The notes beneath the pieces are model-generated. The model did no database searches. It worked only from the letters and a program-made list of their open reading frames with translations, and was not told the origin of the DNA. From the NCBI RefSeq assembly GCF_030159855.1, contig NZ_BSNG01000001.1, positions 2,294,001 to 2,358,000 on the forward strand: a stretch of 64,000 nucleotides of DNA. Direction: 5' to 3'. Both the position numbers and the translations under genes were made by a program. Source of the stretch: Devosia yakushimensis (lineage in GTDB: Bacteria; Pseudomonadota; Alphaproteobacteria; Rhizobiales; Devosiaceae). Shown piece by piece: positions 1 through 8,163 of this stretch. The stretch's first letter is position 1. Each line of letters begins with the position of its first letter.

Positions 1-74
1 GTCAGGCCAAGTTTGAGAAAGGCCAGGAAGACCTCGCCGGGCGTGCCTTTGGGGGCGCTGGTTGCTTCAGTCAA
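1..74 (-). CDS. chrA: Chromate transporter ChrA, N-terminal fragment (runs off left edge)
   Basis: Only the first 24 codons lie in the window. The frame starts with TTG at 74 and has AGGTGG about 9 bases upstream. It reads MTEATSAPKGTPGEVFLAF followed by LKLGLT, which matches the start of the ChrA family (EVF-x-x-FLKLGLTSFGGP, just before the first membrane helix). ChrA proteins export chromate from the cytoplasm. The call rests on this short N-terminal motif, and the rest of the gene is outside the window. It lies 22 bases downstream of the lipoprotein gene on the same strand and could be co-transcribed with it. Confidence 0.6.
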   Translation of the reverse strand, partial: MTEATSAPKGTPGEVFLAFLKLGL

Positions 75-95
75 GGAAGATCCCACCTGGTCGGA

Positions 96-989
96 TTATT
101 TGGGCAGCACGACCTCCCGGTCGATCACCTGCGTCTCGTAACGTGACGGTATGACAACATCGTTACGCCGCCCAGCGCTGCCACCATCGCCACAGAAATC
201 ATGGCGATTGGCCCGGTCCACATAGCCCGACATGCGCCGCAGCGCCTCGTCCACGGCCAGCGATTGCTCATGGGGCGTTTCCACCAGCAGATGGTCGAGC
301 GCATAATTATAGGACTGGTAGCGATAATTCAGCGCCCGCACGAACCAGGCGATGTGAATATCGTTTTCGGCCTTGCGATTGGCCACGTTGCGCGCCTCAT
401 CCGGCCCCAGCCCGCTGAGATTGGCCAGGGCAATACCGCGCTGCCGGTCCACCTCCACCACTTCGCAGATCGATTTGAACGTGCCGGGCACGGTATCCAT
501 ATCGGCCGCGATATGGCGCCCCACCGTCGCATAGCGGACGCGCGAGGACTGATATTGTGTCGTCCTGAGCCAGTTGTAGTAACGGTCCACCGTGAAATTG
601 CGGTCCACCTCCGGCAGGATGCGCGTGCGCTGCCACTCCACCGCCGTATCGTAGAACCAGTCCTTGGCATGGGCCGCGATGAGGAAGCGCCAGACGCGGT
701 TATGCATCTCGTCTTCCTGGTCGGTCTGGTTGAAATCGGAATAGGGTTCCTTGCGCTGGCGCGCGAGCCAGCCGCCAACGGCAGGCATGGCCGTATCATG
801 GGTAAAGCTGGGCGCGGCCCGGCCGAAATCACCGACCGGCCGTGCGCCACCGGTGCATCCGGCTACCGGGCCTGCGAGCAGCACAAAACCAGCGGCCCGC
901 AGCACCGCGCCGAACCTGTCAGCCACGCTTGCGCTTCGGCCGTGACGGGGCGAGCCGCTTGTCAGGCACAGACGGTGTCCCGCGCTCAT
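96..989 (-). CDS. Putative lipoprotein, function unknown
   Basis: The protein is about 297 aa and begins with a basic and hydrophobic stretch ending in a lipobox (LLAGPVAGC), so it is probably exported and lipid-anchored. The mature part is hydrophilic and carries many Trp, Tyr, Arg and Asn residues; I recognise no catalytic motif. I chose the ATG at 989 because the longer open frame upstream looks non-coding. A GTG at 926 would give a signal peptide of more usual length. Conserved sequence around WFYDTAVEWQRTRILPEVD suggests a real protein of the Hyphomicrobiales. The partial chromate transporter gene follows on the same strand. Confidence 0.7.
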   Translation of the reverse strand: MSAGHRLCLTSGSPRHGRSASVADRFGAVLRAAGFVLLAGPVAGCTGGARPVGDFGRAAPSFTHDTAMPAVGGWLARQRKEPYSDFNQTDQEDEMHNRVWRFLIAAHAKDWFYDTAVEWQRTRILPEVDRNFTVDRYYNWLRTTQYQSSRVRYATVGRHIAADMDTVPGTFKSICEVVEVDRQRGIALANLSGLGPDEARNVANRKAENDIHIAWFVRALNYRYQSYNYALDHLLVETPHEQSLAVDEALRRMSGYVDRANRHDFCGDGGSAGRRNDVVIPSRYETQVIDREVVLPK

Positions 990-1303
990 AACGCACCCCG
1001 GTAAAAATGAATATCTGCGCACCGCCGCTTTGCCTCTTCGCGGTACCGGGCGCCTTCTCACGCAGATTGAATTTGACGAGCTTTCCCAAGCTTGCCTCCA
1101 GCGGTTTGCCCCTTCGTTCCTACCGAAGGCAGCACTCATAGGACCAATCAGTCACGCGACGCCGCTCGCGCTGTCATTCGTACGTGAATCTTTTCACGCC
1201 TACGCATTAAGAGATCGTCAAGGTTAACAGTCTGCTAACGAATCGACGGCAAGAGTGAAGGCGCATCGAATGTGATGCGAATGCGAGTCGATGGTCCCCG
1301 GAT
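990..1303. other. Intergenic region between divergent genes
   Basis: This 314-base stretch separates the lipoprotein gene (minus) from the DUF2336 gene (plus) and must hold both promoters. It is less GC-rich than its surroundings near 1180-1260. I see two short inverted repeats: CGTGAATCTTTTCACG near 1181-1196, and GCATC-6-GATGC at 1262-1277 just ahead of the DUF2336 start. A 65-codon open frame at 1030-1227 has no coding character. Confidence 0.5.
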
Positions 1304-2443
1304 ATGCTTGGTTTTCAGCCCTACGAGACGTTTCAGCTGCTTATCGAGACAGGCGGTGTCGACCGGACCAATACGCTGCTGATCGCGGCCTGTGACGCCT
1401 ATACCCGCCGTGGCAAGCCCACGCCTCCCGAAATGGAACAGTTCGAGGCCCTCGCCAGCCGCCTGTTCCCCACCGCCGCGCCCAATGCCCGGGCCAAGGG
1501 CGCCGCCATTCTGGGCCGCGCCGAAGTACTCTCGCCGGTGCTCGAACGCCTTGTCGTCGACAATATCGGCGACGACCTCAACAGCTTCCTGCAATCGGCG
1601 GCGACGCTGTCCGATCAGACGGCGCTTGAGATCATCGCTCGCGATGATGTCCCTGCCGCCGCAATCGTGGCCACTCGCGCCGACCTCTCCAATGTGGTGC
1701 TGGCCAAGCTGTTCCAGCTCAATTCACGCAAGGTCTACCGCGCTCTCGCCGCCAATACCGCCATCCAGCCGCGCGGTGCCTATCTCAGCGCCCTCGCCCG
1801 TTCCGCCCAGATGGATCACATGGTCGCCGAATCGCTGGCCCAGCGCGACGATTTCGATGCGGCCCTTCTGGCACCGGCATTCTTCGATCTTTCCGATAAT
1901 GACCGGGTCAAGGTCATCAGGGCCTTTGCCGACCGCGACACCCCGGTCGCCCCGATCAGCAAGACCCTGGAACAGCTCACCGTAGCCAGTGCCGACCTCA
2001 CCAAGGCGCTGATGAAGCTTTTTTCCGAGAACCGCCGCCCCGAGGTCACTCGCCTGCTCAGCCAGATTACCGGGCTCGACGAAGTCCGGTGTGGGCAGAT
2101 CGCCCATGACGTCACCGGCGCCTCGCTCTTCGTCATCCTGCGCGCCTTTGGCTGCTCGGCCTATGATGGGCTCAAGGTCCTGATCCACGCCACCAGCCAC
2201 GACAGCGACCGCTCCCAGGCGCTGGCCGATTTCGCCACGCTTTTTGGCAATGTGGCGCCTCAATCCATGGCCTATCTGATGAGTGCCTGGCGCGGCGAAG
2301 TAAACCTGCTCGAGCTCAACAAGCCCGAATACAAGCCCTTCACCGAAACCAGCCGCCGCACGCCGCTGGCGCCGGCACACAATCCGGTGGTCGACCAGGC
2401 CATCGAAGCCCTCGCCCGCATCGGCCTGCGCCGGGCGGGGTAA
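1304..2443 (+). CDS. DUF2336 domain-containing protein
   Basis: The protein is 379 aa, cytoplasmic, with no signal peptide or membrane helix. It consists of repeated alpha-helical stretches (for example LSDQTALEIIARDDVPAAAIVATRADLS in parts) like HEAT-type repeats, the pattern of the alphaproteobacterial DUF2336 family. Some family members in Caulobacter-type bacteria are linked to envelope stress or cell-cycle signalling, but no function can be assigned here. The start at 1304 has only a weak ribosome site (CCGGAT). The gene stands alone and is followed by convergent minus-strand genes. Confidence 0.8.
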   Translation: MLGFQPYETFQLLIETGGVDRTNTLLIAACDAYTRRGKPTPPEMEQFEALASRLFPTAAPNARAKGAAILGRAEVLSPVLERLVVDNIGDDLNSFLQSAATLSDQTALEIIARDDVPAAAIVATRADLSNVVLAKLFQLNSRKVYRALAANTAIQPRGAYLSALARSAQMDHMVAESLAQRDDFDAALLAPAFFDLSDNDRVKVIRAFADRDTPVAPISKTLEQLTVASADLTKALMKLFSENRRPEVTRLLSQITGLDEVRCGQIAHDVTGASLFVILRAFGCSAYDGLKVLIHATSHDSDRSQALADFATLFGNVAPQSMAYLMSAWRGEVNLLELNKPEYKPFTETSRRTPLAPAHNPVVDQAIEALARIGLRRAG

Positions 2444-2464
2444 TACGTGCGGTGTGATTGATCC

Positions 2465-2815
2465 TTAAATCCGCGACCCCGCATCCAGCTCGATCCCGGG
2501 GTCTTCTCCTCGCAGATCAAGGCTGAGCACCCAGAGGTCCGGGTCGAACTCGATTTCCTGTGCAATGCGGTCCCGCACCTTGCCCGGCTCCACACGCCTG
2601 AACCGCCGCTGAAACACCAGCGCCGCGTCATTGCCTTCCCGCCCCGCCATGGGTGCGGGCGTAAACAGGCTGACCGTGCCATCGAGATGATCAACCTCGA
2701 TGAACACCTGCCCGGCTATGGGATCGCCCCGTCGGGACACCACGCACATATTGCCCAGATCATTGTGGCGGCGCACGAAGGCGCTGCACCACAGATCGCT
2801 GCGAAGCGAGGCCAC
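2465..2815 (-). CDS. DUF1491 family protein
   Basis: The protein is 116 aa and matches DUF1491 by its N-terminal pattern (LRSDLWCSAFVRRHND, then RRGDPIAGQVFIEV) and by its conserved C-terminal acidic stretch. The family is nearly confined to alphaproteobacteria and has no known function. Translation starts with GTG at 2815, sharing one base with the TAG stop of the upstream gene (TAGTG), so it is translationally coupled to the peptidoglycan-binding-domain gene and is the last gene of a three-gene operon headed by the histidine kinase. Confidence 0.85.
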   Translation of the reverse strand: MASLRSDLWCSAFVRRHNDLGNMCVVSRRGDPIAGQVFIEVDHLDGTVSLFTPAPMAGREGNDAALVFQRRFRRVEPGKVRDRIAQEIEFDPDLWVLSLDLRGEDPGIELDAGSRI

Positions 2816-4008
2816 TAGATGGTCGCGCCGGCGTCCCGCAGCAGCCCGACGAGGTCGGGGTTCACCTGCCCGGTCACGCGATAGCTGTGAAAGTTCTCGA
2901 ATTCACGGATCGCCTTGGCGGTAGCATCGCCCGGCTTGCCGTCGATCGGAGCGTGATAAAAGCCCAGGCTCGCCAGACCGCGCTGGATTTGGCTGATCAG
3001 CTGGCTGTCGTTGGCGGGCTGCACGGGAGCAACGGCCTGCACTGGCGCGGCTTGGGGCTGAACAGCCGTGACGGGCCGGGGCGCCGCCATGGGCTCGAGC
3101 GAAGCCACTTGCACCGGGGCCGGCATAGGCTGATTGGTCGGCATCATCGGCAGGGCCGGAATGGGCTGCGTTTGTGCAGGGCGGCCATCGACCGCCGCAA
3201 CGATGGAATCGATGGTCTGGGCGGCCGCATTGCCCACCGTATCCACCGCATCGTCGATCGGCGAGAGAGGCGGCAATTGTGCAACCACACGGTCAGGCTG
3301 GGCCGCTGGCTGAACCGGGGCAGCCTGCACCGCGACCTGCGGCACGGGCGCCGGTGGCGTTACCGGCTGGGGTGCGGGAGCCGCCGCCTGGCGCTGCGCG
3401 GCCGGAACCATGCCAGCTGCATCGGCGCGCAAAATGGCGTCGACCACTGCCCGGCTCATGGCGCCCGTCGGCACCATGCCATTACGCTCCTCGAAGGCCC
3501 TGATCGCCCGAGCCGTCCGGGGCCCGTAATAGCCATCTACCGCACCGTCGAAAAGACCCAGCTCGGTCAGCTTTTTCTGTACTTCGAAGGCATCTTTGTT
3601 GCCCACCGGCGCGTCCGGAATCGGCTGGGCCAGCGGCGCCACGCTACCGGTCGTCTCATTGGTCACTGGCGTTGCAACAACCGTCTGCCGCACCGGGGTC
3701 GGTGCAATTGCGGGAGCCGCCGCGGGCGCTTCCACAGGCGTAGGAACGATATCGGCAACAACGGCCGTGGGCGTAAAAAGCGGCGCCGGGTGGCGGCTGG
3801 TCTGGAAATAGAGCGCGTTGCTCGCGGCAAGCGCCGTCATCGTCACCATGGCCAGCAGGCCGGTGGATGCCAGGGGTGCGCGCATATAGCGCGAGATTGC
3901 CCAGCTACCAGCGCGACCGAGAGAGGCCGCAGCGGCGCTGCCCGCCAGCAGGGGCAGGCGGGAAAGGGTCGTTGCCGTCATTGCGCTTTTCTTTTTTCGT
4001 CGGGCCAT
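2815..4008 (-). CDS. Membrane-anchored protein with two peptidoglycan-binding domains
   Basis: The protein is 397 aa with one predicted membrane helix (about residues 45-68) after a basic N-terminus (ARRKKK), then a long Pro/Ala/Gln-rich linker, so most of it should be periplasmic. Two PG_binding_1-type modules are visible: KDAFEVQKKLTELGLFDG at about 139-195 and SQLISQIQRGLASLGFY at about 333-392; both carry the D-G-x-x-G-x-x-T-x-x-A-I-R-x-F core. The start at 4008 overlaps the kinase gene by 31 bases. A second ATG at 3981 overlaps the kinase stop as ATGA and may be the true start. Neither has a good ribosome site. Coupling to the kinase and DUF1491 suggests an envelope-linked role. Confidence 0.8.
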   Translation of the reverse strand: MARRKKKSAMTATTLSRLPLLAGSAAAASLGRAGSWAISRYMRAPLASTGLLAMVTMTALAASNALYFQTSRHPAPLFTPTAVVADIVPTPVEAPAAAPAIAPTPVRQTVVATPVTNETTGSVAPLAQPIPDAPVGNKDAFEVQKKLTELGLFDGAVDGYYGPRTARAIRAFEERNGMVPTGAMSRAVVDAILRADAAGMVPAAQRQAAAPAPQPVTPPAPVPQVAVQAAPVQPAAQPDRVVAQLPPLSPIDDAVDTVGNAAAQTIDSIVAAVDGRPAQTQPIPALPMMPTNQPMPAPVQVASLEPMAAPRPVTAVQPQAAPVQAVAPVQPANDSQLISQIQRGLASLGFYHAPIDGKPGDATAKAIREFENFHSYRVTGQVNPDLVGLLRDAGATI

Positions 4009-5789
4009 GAATTGATTGGAGCGGCGGCAGGCTCTTTATGGAGGGGCGTTACGATGGCAGTTTCCTCCGTCTTTATTGCTGGACCGTTTATGGGCAGCAA
4101 AACAGTGACGGTTGTCCCCGCGCCAATCTCAGACATGGCCCGCAACGTGCCATCATGCAAGTCCACCAGGCCCTTGACGATGGAAAGTCCCAGCCCCGTG
4201 CCCTCATACTGACGTGAGAGCCCGTCCTGCGCCTGGAAGAAAGGTTCCCCGATCCGCTGCAGCGATTCGGGCGCCATGCCGATGCCCTTGTCGCTTACCG
4301 ACAGGTTGAGGCTCTGCCCCTGCCGCTTGAGCGTCACCGTAACGGTGCCGCCGCGATTGCTGAACTTGATGGCGTTGGACAACAGGTTGAGCACGATCTG
4401 CCGGCAGGCACGCTCATCGGCTACCAGCATTGGCAGGCCCTTGCCCACTTCGGCGATCAGCGTCACGCCACGTTCCTTGGCCAATTGCTCGACCATGCTG
4501 AAGCATGGCTCGATCAGCCCTTCGACCTGGAACGGCTCGGCCTGCAGCTCGAACTTGCCCGCTTCGATCTTTGACATGTCGAGCAGCATCCGCACCACTT
4601 CGAGCAAGTGCTTGCCGCTCTGGTGGATCAGCCCGGCATATTCGCGATGGGTCGGGGACAGTTCCCCGCCAATGCCCGAGGTCATCATTTCGGAAAAGCC
4701 CACCACGGCATTGAGCGGCGTGCGCAGCTCATGGCCGATCGTGGCGAGGAACCGCGATTTGGCATCCGAGGATTCCTCGGCGGCGCGGCGCGCTTCGGCC
4801 ATGGCGGTCTCGTCGTCCTTGCGGCCGGTCACATCGCGATAGAGCGCCACCACTTCAAACCGCGCGCCGTCGCCCCGCGATTCGAGCACGGGCGAAAAAC
4901 TGATCTCGACCCAGATGAAGCGCGGCACCCGCGTTGCTCCGGCCGGATCCTCCTGGCGCATGCGTACCTCGATGGTGCGGGTCCGCCCGGCGAGATTGGC
5001 ATCGGCAAAGGCGCTGAGATAGGCCGGCCGGTCCAGCACATGGACGCGCTCGCCCAGCCCGGAGCCGGTCAGCTCATAGCGGCGGCAGCCGAAGAGATGC
5101 TCGGACGAGCGCGAGGCGAGCAGCACTTCACCGGTGCTGGAGAAGCGAATCACGGCGTCCTGCACATGTTCAATCAGGTGTCGGTAAGCGGTGACCTGCG
5201 CCTTGTCGTACACTTCATAAGCCGCGTTAATGCGGTTGGACGTGTGCCCGACAATCCCGACACAGCCCAGAAATGTCAGGATCGAGGTGGTCGTCAGCAC
5301 GTCATTGGGTACCGCAATCGCCGGCATGCCGAACGTAGTCGCAAGCGCGGCGAGCCCGATAATGGCCGCCAGCAGCCACCAGGCCTGGCGCCGCAGCGGG
5401 CGGCGGGCGATCAGGGAGGCGAGAATCGGTCCCATCGAGGCGACAGCCATGCCGACATCGGCAAAACGCGCATCGGCAAGCGTCAGCAGCAGCCCCATAG
5501 CCATGATGGCGATCACCTGCCCGGCGGCCGCTTCGTCGAACAATTGGCGCTGGTGCAACGCCAGCGTCGCCATGCCGCCGGCAAGGCCCATGGCTGCCAG
5601 CATGAAGGGCAGCAGCGTGCCGGTCACCAGGCAGTAGATTGCGAAGGGCATCAACAGCGCGGAAGCGAAAATCGCCAAGCGTGCATTATTGGCCAGCGTC
5701 TTGCGGCGCAGCACTTCGGGCCGATGCCCGGAGCCGGCAACGGCCAGTCTCATCTCTTTGCTTTCGCCGAAAGAGAACAGGCTACGCAT
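3978..5789 (-). CDS. Membrane-bound PAS-domain sensor histidine kinase (DivJ/PleC-like)
   Basis: The protein is about 603 aa. Roughly six membrane helices occupy residues 35-185, followed by a PAS/PAC region (about 200-322, ending YRDVTGRK), a dimerisation/phosphoacceptor helix with H-box IGHELRTPLNAVVGFSEMM (His about 353) and an ATPase domain with N box (NLLSNAIKF), G1 (DKGIGM) and G2 (GTGLGLSIVKGLV). It should autophosphorylate on the H-box His. No response regulator adjoins it. The H-box type and architecture recall DivJ/PleC kinases that act on DivK in alphaproteobacteria, but orthology is not established. I chose ATG at 5789 because the extra N-terminus of the longer frame looks non-coding. 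It heads a coupled operon with the two genes downstream. Confidence 0.85.
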   Translation of the reverse strand: MRSLFSFGESKEMRLAVAGSGHRPEVLRRKTLANNARLAIFASALLMPFAIYCLVTGTLLPFMLAAMGLAGGMATLALHQRQLFDEAAAGQVIAIMAMGLLLTLADARFADVGMAVASMGPILASLIARRPLRRQAWWLLAAIIGLAALATTFGMPAIAVPNDVLTTTSILTFLGCVGIVGHTSNRINAAYEVYDKAQVTAYRHLIEHVQDAVIRFSSTGEVLLASRSSEHLFGCRRYELTGSGLGERVHVLDRPAYLSAFADANLAGRTRTIEVRMRQEDPAGATRVPRFIWVEISFSPVLESRGDGARFEVVALYRDVTGRKDDETAMAEARRAAEESSDAKSRFLATIGHELRTPLNAVVGFSEMMTSGIGGELSPTHREYAGLIHQSGKHLLEVVRMLLDMSKIEAGKFELQAEPFQVEGLIEPCFSMVEQLAKERGVTLIAEVGKGLPMLVADERACRQIVLNLLSNAIKFSNRGGTVTVTLKRQGQSLNLSVSDKGIGMAPESLQRIGEPFFQAQDGLSRQYEGTGLGLSIVKGLVDLHDGTLRAMSEIGAGTTVTVLLPINGPAIKTEETAIVTPLHKEPAAAPINSWPDEKRKAQ

Positions 5790-6117
5790 ACAGTTTTTAC
5801 TCACACTCTGACGCCGCCGGGGCATACGGGGACAAGACAGGAAACGCGTCTTATCTGCCTGAATGGGTTCAGGTCTTGTTGTGCTCAACCTGCGCGCTCA
5901 AGAGCTAAGACAGCCTTAAGCGCGCCGCCTCGAGCGAGGCGCCGGAGCCAATGGAAGGCGGGTTTTGAGGATTAGCGTAAACAAGGTGTTGCCCGGTTTT
6001 ACCGGCAGAGCGCGATTTGATTCAAATTTTATCGAAATGTCCCAGCACAGTTTAAATAATGCCGCCTAGATTTGCCGCTGAGGGCTGCGATTGCCCCGGC
6101 AAATATGGACTTTGGCA

Positions 6118-6411
6118 ATGTTACTGGTGCGATCCATCTTCTGGCTGACCCTGGCCTATATCGTGATCAAGCCCGGCGTCGATCTGGCCGACACTGCCAC
6201 TGCGCTTTCCAATCAGGCTGTCGCCACCGGCACGCGCGTCGTCGCCGAGCAGGTGCAGAATATCGAGTGCGACACTCTCCAATGCCTTGGCGGCAAGGCC
6301 GTGCTCTCTGCCGCCATGCAATCTGGTTCCGCGATCGGCACCCCCATGCATGAGACGCCGATCGCCAGCCCGGTCCCCTTTCCAAGGCCAAGGCCGGACC
6401 GGGCAGGTTAA
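6118..6411 (+). CDS. Small membrane-anchored protein, DUF5330-like
   Basis: The protein is about 97 aa: one N-terminal hydrophobic segment (LVRSIFWLTLAYIVIKPG) followed by a short soluble part with the C-x5-C pair IECDTLQCLG and a Pro-rich tail. This layout resembles the small DUF5330 family of rhizobia, in which an N-terminal helix precedes a short Cys-containing segment, but the match is by appearance only. I chose ATG 6118; a TTG at 6091 would add nine residues. It lies divergent from the histidine kinase operon. Confidence 0.5.
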   Translation: MLLVRSIFWLTLAYIVIKPGVDLADTATALSNQAVATGTRVVAEQVQNIECDTLQCLGGKAVLSAAMQSGSAIGTPMHETPIASPVPFPRPRPDRAG

Positions 6412-6557
6412 GAGCCGTCCAGAAGGGCGCTCTTACCCTCTTCCAAGGCCGCCTCGCATCTCCTGGGACCAAATCGCAGGCGCGTTGCCCGTGCTTGCGG
6501 CTTTTTCTTGCGTCTGCAGGTGTGGAAATGCGGGCAGGCATGAACTAGATACAGGCC

Positions 6558-6983
6558 ATGACCGAGCCCCAAGCCTTCCAGGACATTGCCGAAAACCTGT
6601 CGTTCCTCGACGATTGGGAAGATCGCTACCGCTATATCATCGAGCTGGGTCAAGCCCTGCCCAAGCTCACCGAGGCGGAACGGTCGCCCGAGAACAAGGT
6701 GCATGGCTGCGTCTCGCAGGTATGGCTGGCGGCGCAGACCGCGGAACGCGATGGCCAGACCATCCTCTCCTATCGCGGCGAAAGCGATGCGATGATCGTG
6801 CAGGGTCTGGTCGCGGTACTCCTGGCGCTCTATTCGGGCCGCCCCGCCGGAGAAATCGCCGAAACCGACGCCATTGCGCTGTTCGACAAGCTGGGCCTGC
6901 GCGAGCACCTCACCACCCAGCGTTCCAATGGCCTGGTCGCCATGGTCAATCGCATCCGCGGCGAGGCCAAGGCGCTGCGCTGA
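6558..6983 (+). CDS. sufE: SufE family sulfur acceptor
   Basis: The protein is 141 aa, the usual SufE size. SufE accepts persulfide sulfur from the cysteine desulfurase SufS and passes it to the SufBCD scaffold during Fe-S cluster assembly. The acceptor Cys is seen in the family motif VHGCVSQVWL, and the fold-defining segments IELGQALPKL and LREHLTTQRSNGL are present. No suf genes adjoin it, which is common in alphaproteobacteria where this sufE copy stands apart. ATG 6558 is the only reasonable start. Confidence 0.93.
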   Translation: MTEPQAFQDIAENLSFLDDWEDRYRYIIELGQALPKLTEAERSPENKVHGCVSQVWLAAQTAERDGQTILSYRGESDAMIVQGLVAVLLALYSGRPAGEIAETDAIALFDKLGLREHLTTQRSNGLVAMVNRIRGEAKALR

Positions 6984-6994
6984 GCCTCCTTCTT

Positions 6995-7060
6995 CCCCTC
7001 GCCCCTCGAGGGAGAGGGGCAGAACATTCTGCGTTCAGCAGAATGTTCAGGGTGAGGGGT
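6995..7060. repeat. Intergenic palindromic element downstream of sufE
   Basis: An inverted repeat (GAACATTCTGC at 7022-7032, GCAGAATGTTC at 7038-7048, 5-base loop) is flanked by CCCCTC and GAGGGG arms. It lies between two convergent genes (sufE and the DUF6456 gene) and may act as a bidirectional terminator or be one of the C/T-rich repeats that recur in this window. Confidence 0.65.
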
Positions 7061-7116
7061 TCTACGATCGCCCATTCTTCGATGCCCGCTCCCCCAGCGG
7101 GGCCTTCGTTGTTCGA

Positions 7117-7617
7117 TTAGTGTTCTTGCTCCGCAATCAACGGCAACCGCTCCTCCAGCCACCCCGTCTGCCGCACCACCTCCGGCCCTTCAGCACCGGC
7201 CGACAGCCCCAAAACCCCCGCCAATTGCTCCAGCCCAATCCGTAGCACCAGCTTGGCGCTACGACGGGGCCAACGCCGTTCCGTCTCGATCAATTGCAAT
7301 CCCTTGCCCAACCCACACACGTCGAACACCACACCCCAACAATCGGCCGGCAATGCCGCTGCGATCCGGTTGAGCCGCTGGCGGGCATCGGCTGCCGAAT
7401 CGGAGGTCTCGCCCACCCCATTGCCGCCATTGCGGCCGATGCGAGTGGCATCGTAGCTCATGGTGATGCGCGGGCCGAGGCGCGAGCGCTCGACCAGTTT
7501 TGCCAGCCGGTTTGCTGCGGCGACATGGTGCGGCGCGAGAAATGCAGGGCCGTCGGCCTCGCGGCTGGCCGCCAGTCGGGACAATACCGCATCGTCCAGC
7601 TGTTCAATGGCCGGCAT
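7117..7617 (-). CDS. DUF6456 domain-containing protein
   Basis: The protein is about 166 aa if it starts at ATG 7617, which has GGGAG seven bases upstream; the longer frame to 7668 overlaps the upstream gene further. It matches DUF6456 through ADARQRLNRIAAALP, CWGVVFDVCGLGKGLQLIE and the preceding LAKLVERSRLGPRITMSYD. The domain sits C-terminal to HTH regions in many alphaproteobacteria and has no proven role; here the HTH part is a separate gene immediately upstream with a 14-base overlap. That arrangement suggests the two proteins act together in DNA binding. Confidence 0.8.
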   Translation of the reverse strand: MPAIEQLDDAVLSRLAASREADGPAFLAPHHVAAANRLAKLVERSRLGPRITMSYDATRIGRNGGNGVGETSDSAADARQRLNRIAAALPADCWGVVFDVCGLGKGLQLIETERRWPRRSAKLVLRIGLEQLAGVLGLSAGAEGPEVVRQTGWLEERLPLIAEQEH

Positions 7618-7990
7618 GGCGCGGCTCCCAATGGGGCAGAGCATGCTGATCGTCGATCTTTTGCTCAAGCCGGGTAACGAAGGCGTCGAATTCAGGGTCT
7701 TCGCGGAGATCCTCGATCAAGGCGCAGGCATATGAGACTGTTGTCCTATCCCGCCCGAAGGCCTGGCCCACCTCGCTCAGGCTGCGCCCCAGCATGACAT
7801 GGGCAAGATACATGGCCAATTGCCGGGCTCGAGCGGCAGCGGCCCGGCAGCGGGAACTATGCATAAGCAGCCGTATCGGCACATTCTTTTCGCGCGCCAC
7901 CAGCGCCGCAACATCATCGCAAGCCCAGGGCCGCGCTGCGGCCGGTGCGCCTTGCACTGCCTGCGCGATTGGGTAATAACTGGATTGCAC
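7604..7990 (-). CDS. DnaA domain IV-like helix-turn-helix protein
   Basis: The protein is about 128 aa. Residues about 55-100 (ARARQLAMYLAHVMLGRSL, then FGRDRTTVSYAC) match the C-terminal DNA-binding domain of DnaA, including the basic loop and the D-R/H-T-T-V signature that contacts DnaA boxes. No AAA+ domain is present. I chose GTG 7990 because GGAGG lies seven bases ahead of it; the TTG at 8008 lies inside this ribosome site. It overlaps the DUF6456 gene and is probably co-translated. A DNA-binding partner role is inferred. Confidence 0.75.
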   Translation of the reverse strand: MQSSYYPIAQAVQGAPAAARPWACDDVAALVAREKNVPIRLLMHSSRCRAAAARARQLAMYLAHVMLGRSLSEVGQAFGRDRTTVSYACALIEDLREDPEFDAFVTRLEQKIDDQHALPHWEPRHAGH

Positions 7991-8129
7991 TTTTGGCCTC
8001 CGTCGCAATCAAGGAATTTATTCCTACACATTGCGACGAAGAAATCCAGCCGGGGATAAGTCGGATAAGTTTATGCGGAATGAGGCTTGGCGCGTTCAGG
8101 GCACGATTTTGCCCACCCACCAGCCCAGC

Positions 8130-8150
8130 ACCTCCCCCACAAGGGGAGGT
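8130..8150. repeat. Short C/G-rich palindrome
   Basis: ACCTCCCC and GGGGAGGT surround a short CACAA centre just downstream of the ABC transporter operon. It matches the core of the longer inverted repeats near 43.3 kb and may serve as a terminator for the minus-strand operon or be a half copy of that repeat. Confidence 0.45.
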
Positions 8151-8163
8151 CAGATCGAGGTCC

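Noticed and set aside
201..1004. 267-codon frame opposite the lipoprotein gene
   Set aside because: It is a His/Arg-rich shadow of the lipoprotein gene, without family pattern or ribosome site.
1030..1227. 65-codon frame in the first intergenic region
   Set aside because: No ribosome site, unusual composition, no family pattern.
2887..4212. 441-codon frame opposite the peptidoglycan-binding-domain gene
   Set aside because: Extremely Arg/Gly/His-rich, spans two real genes on the other strand.
4608..5975. 455-codon frame opposite the histidine kinase
   Set aside because: Composition typical of an antisense shadow in GC-rich DNA; kinase motifs are on the other strand.
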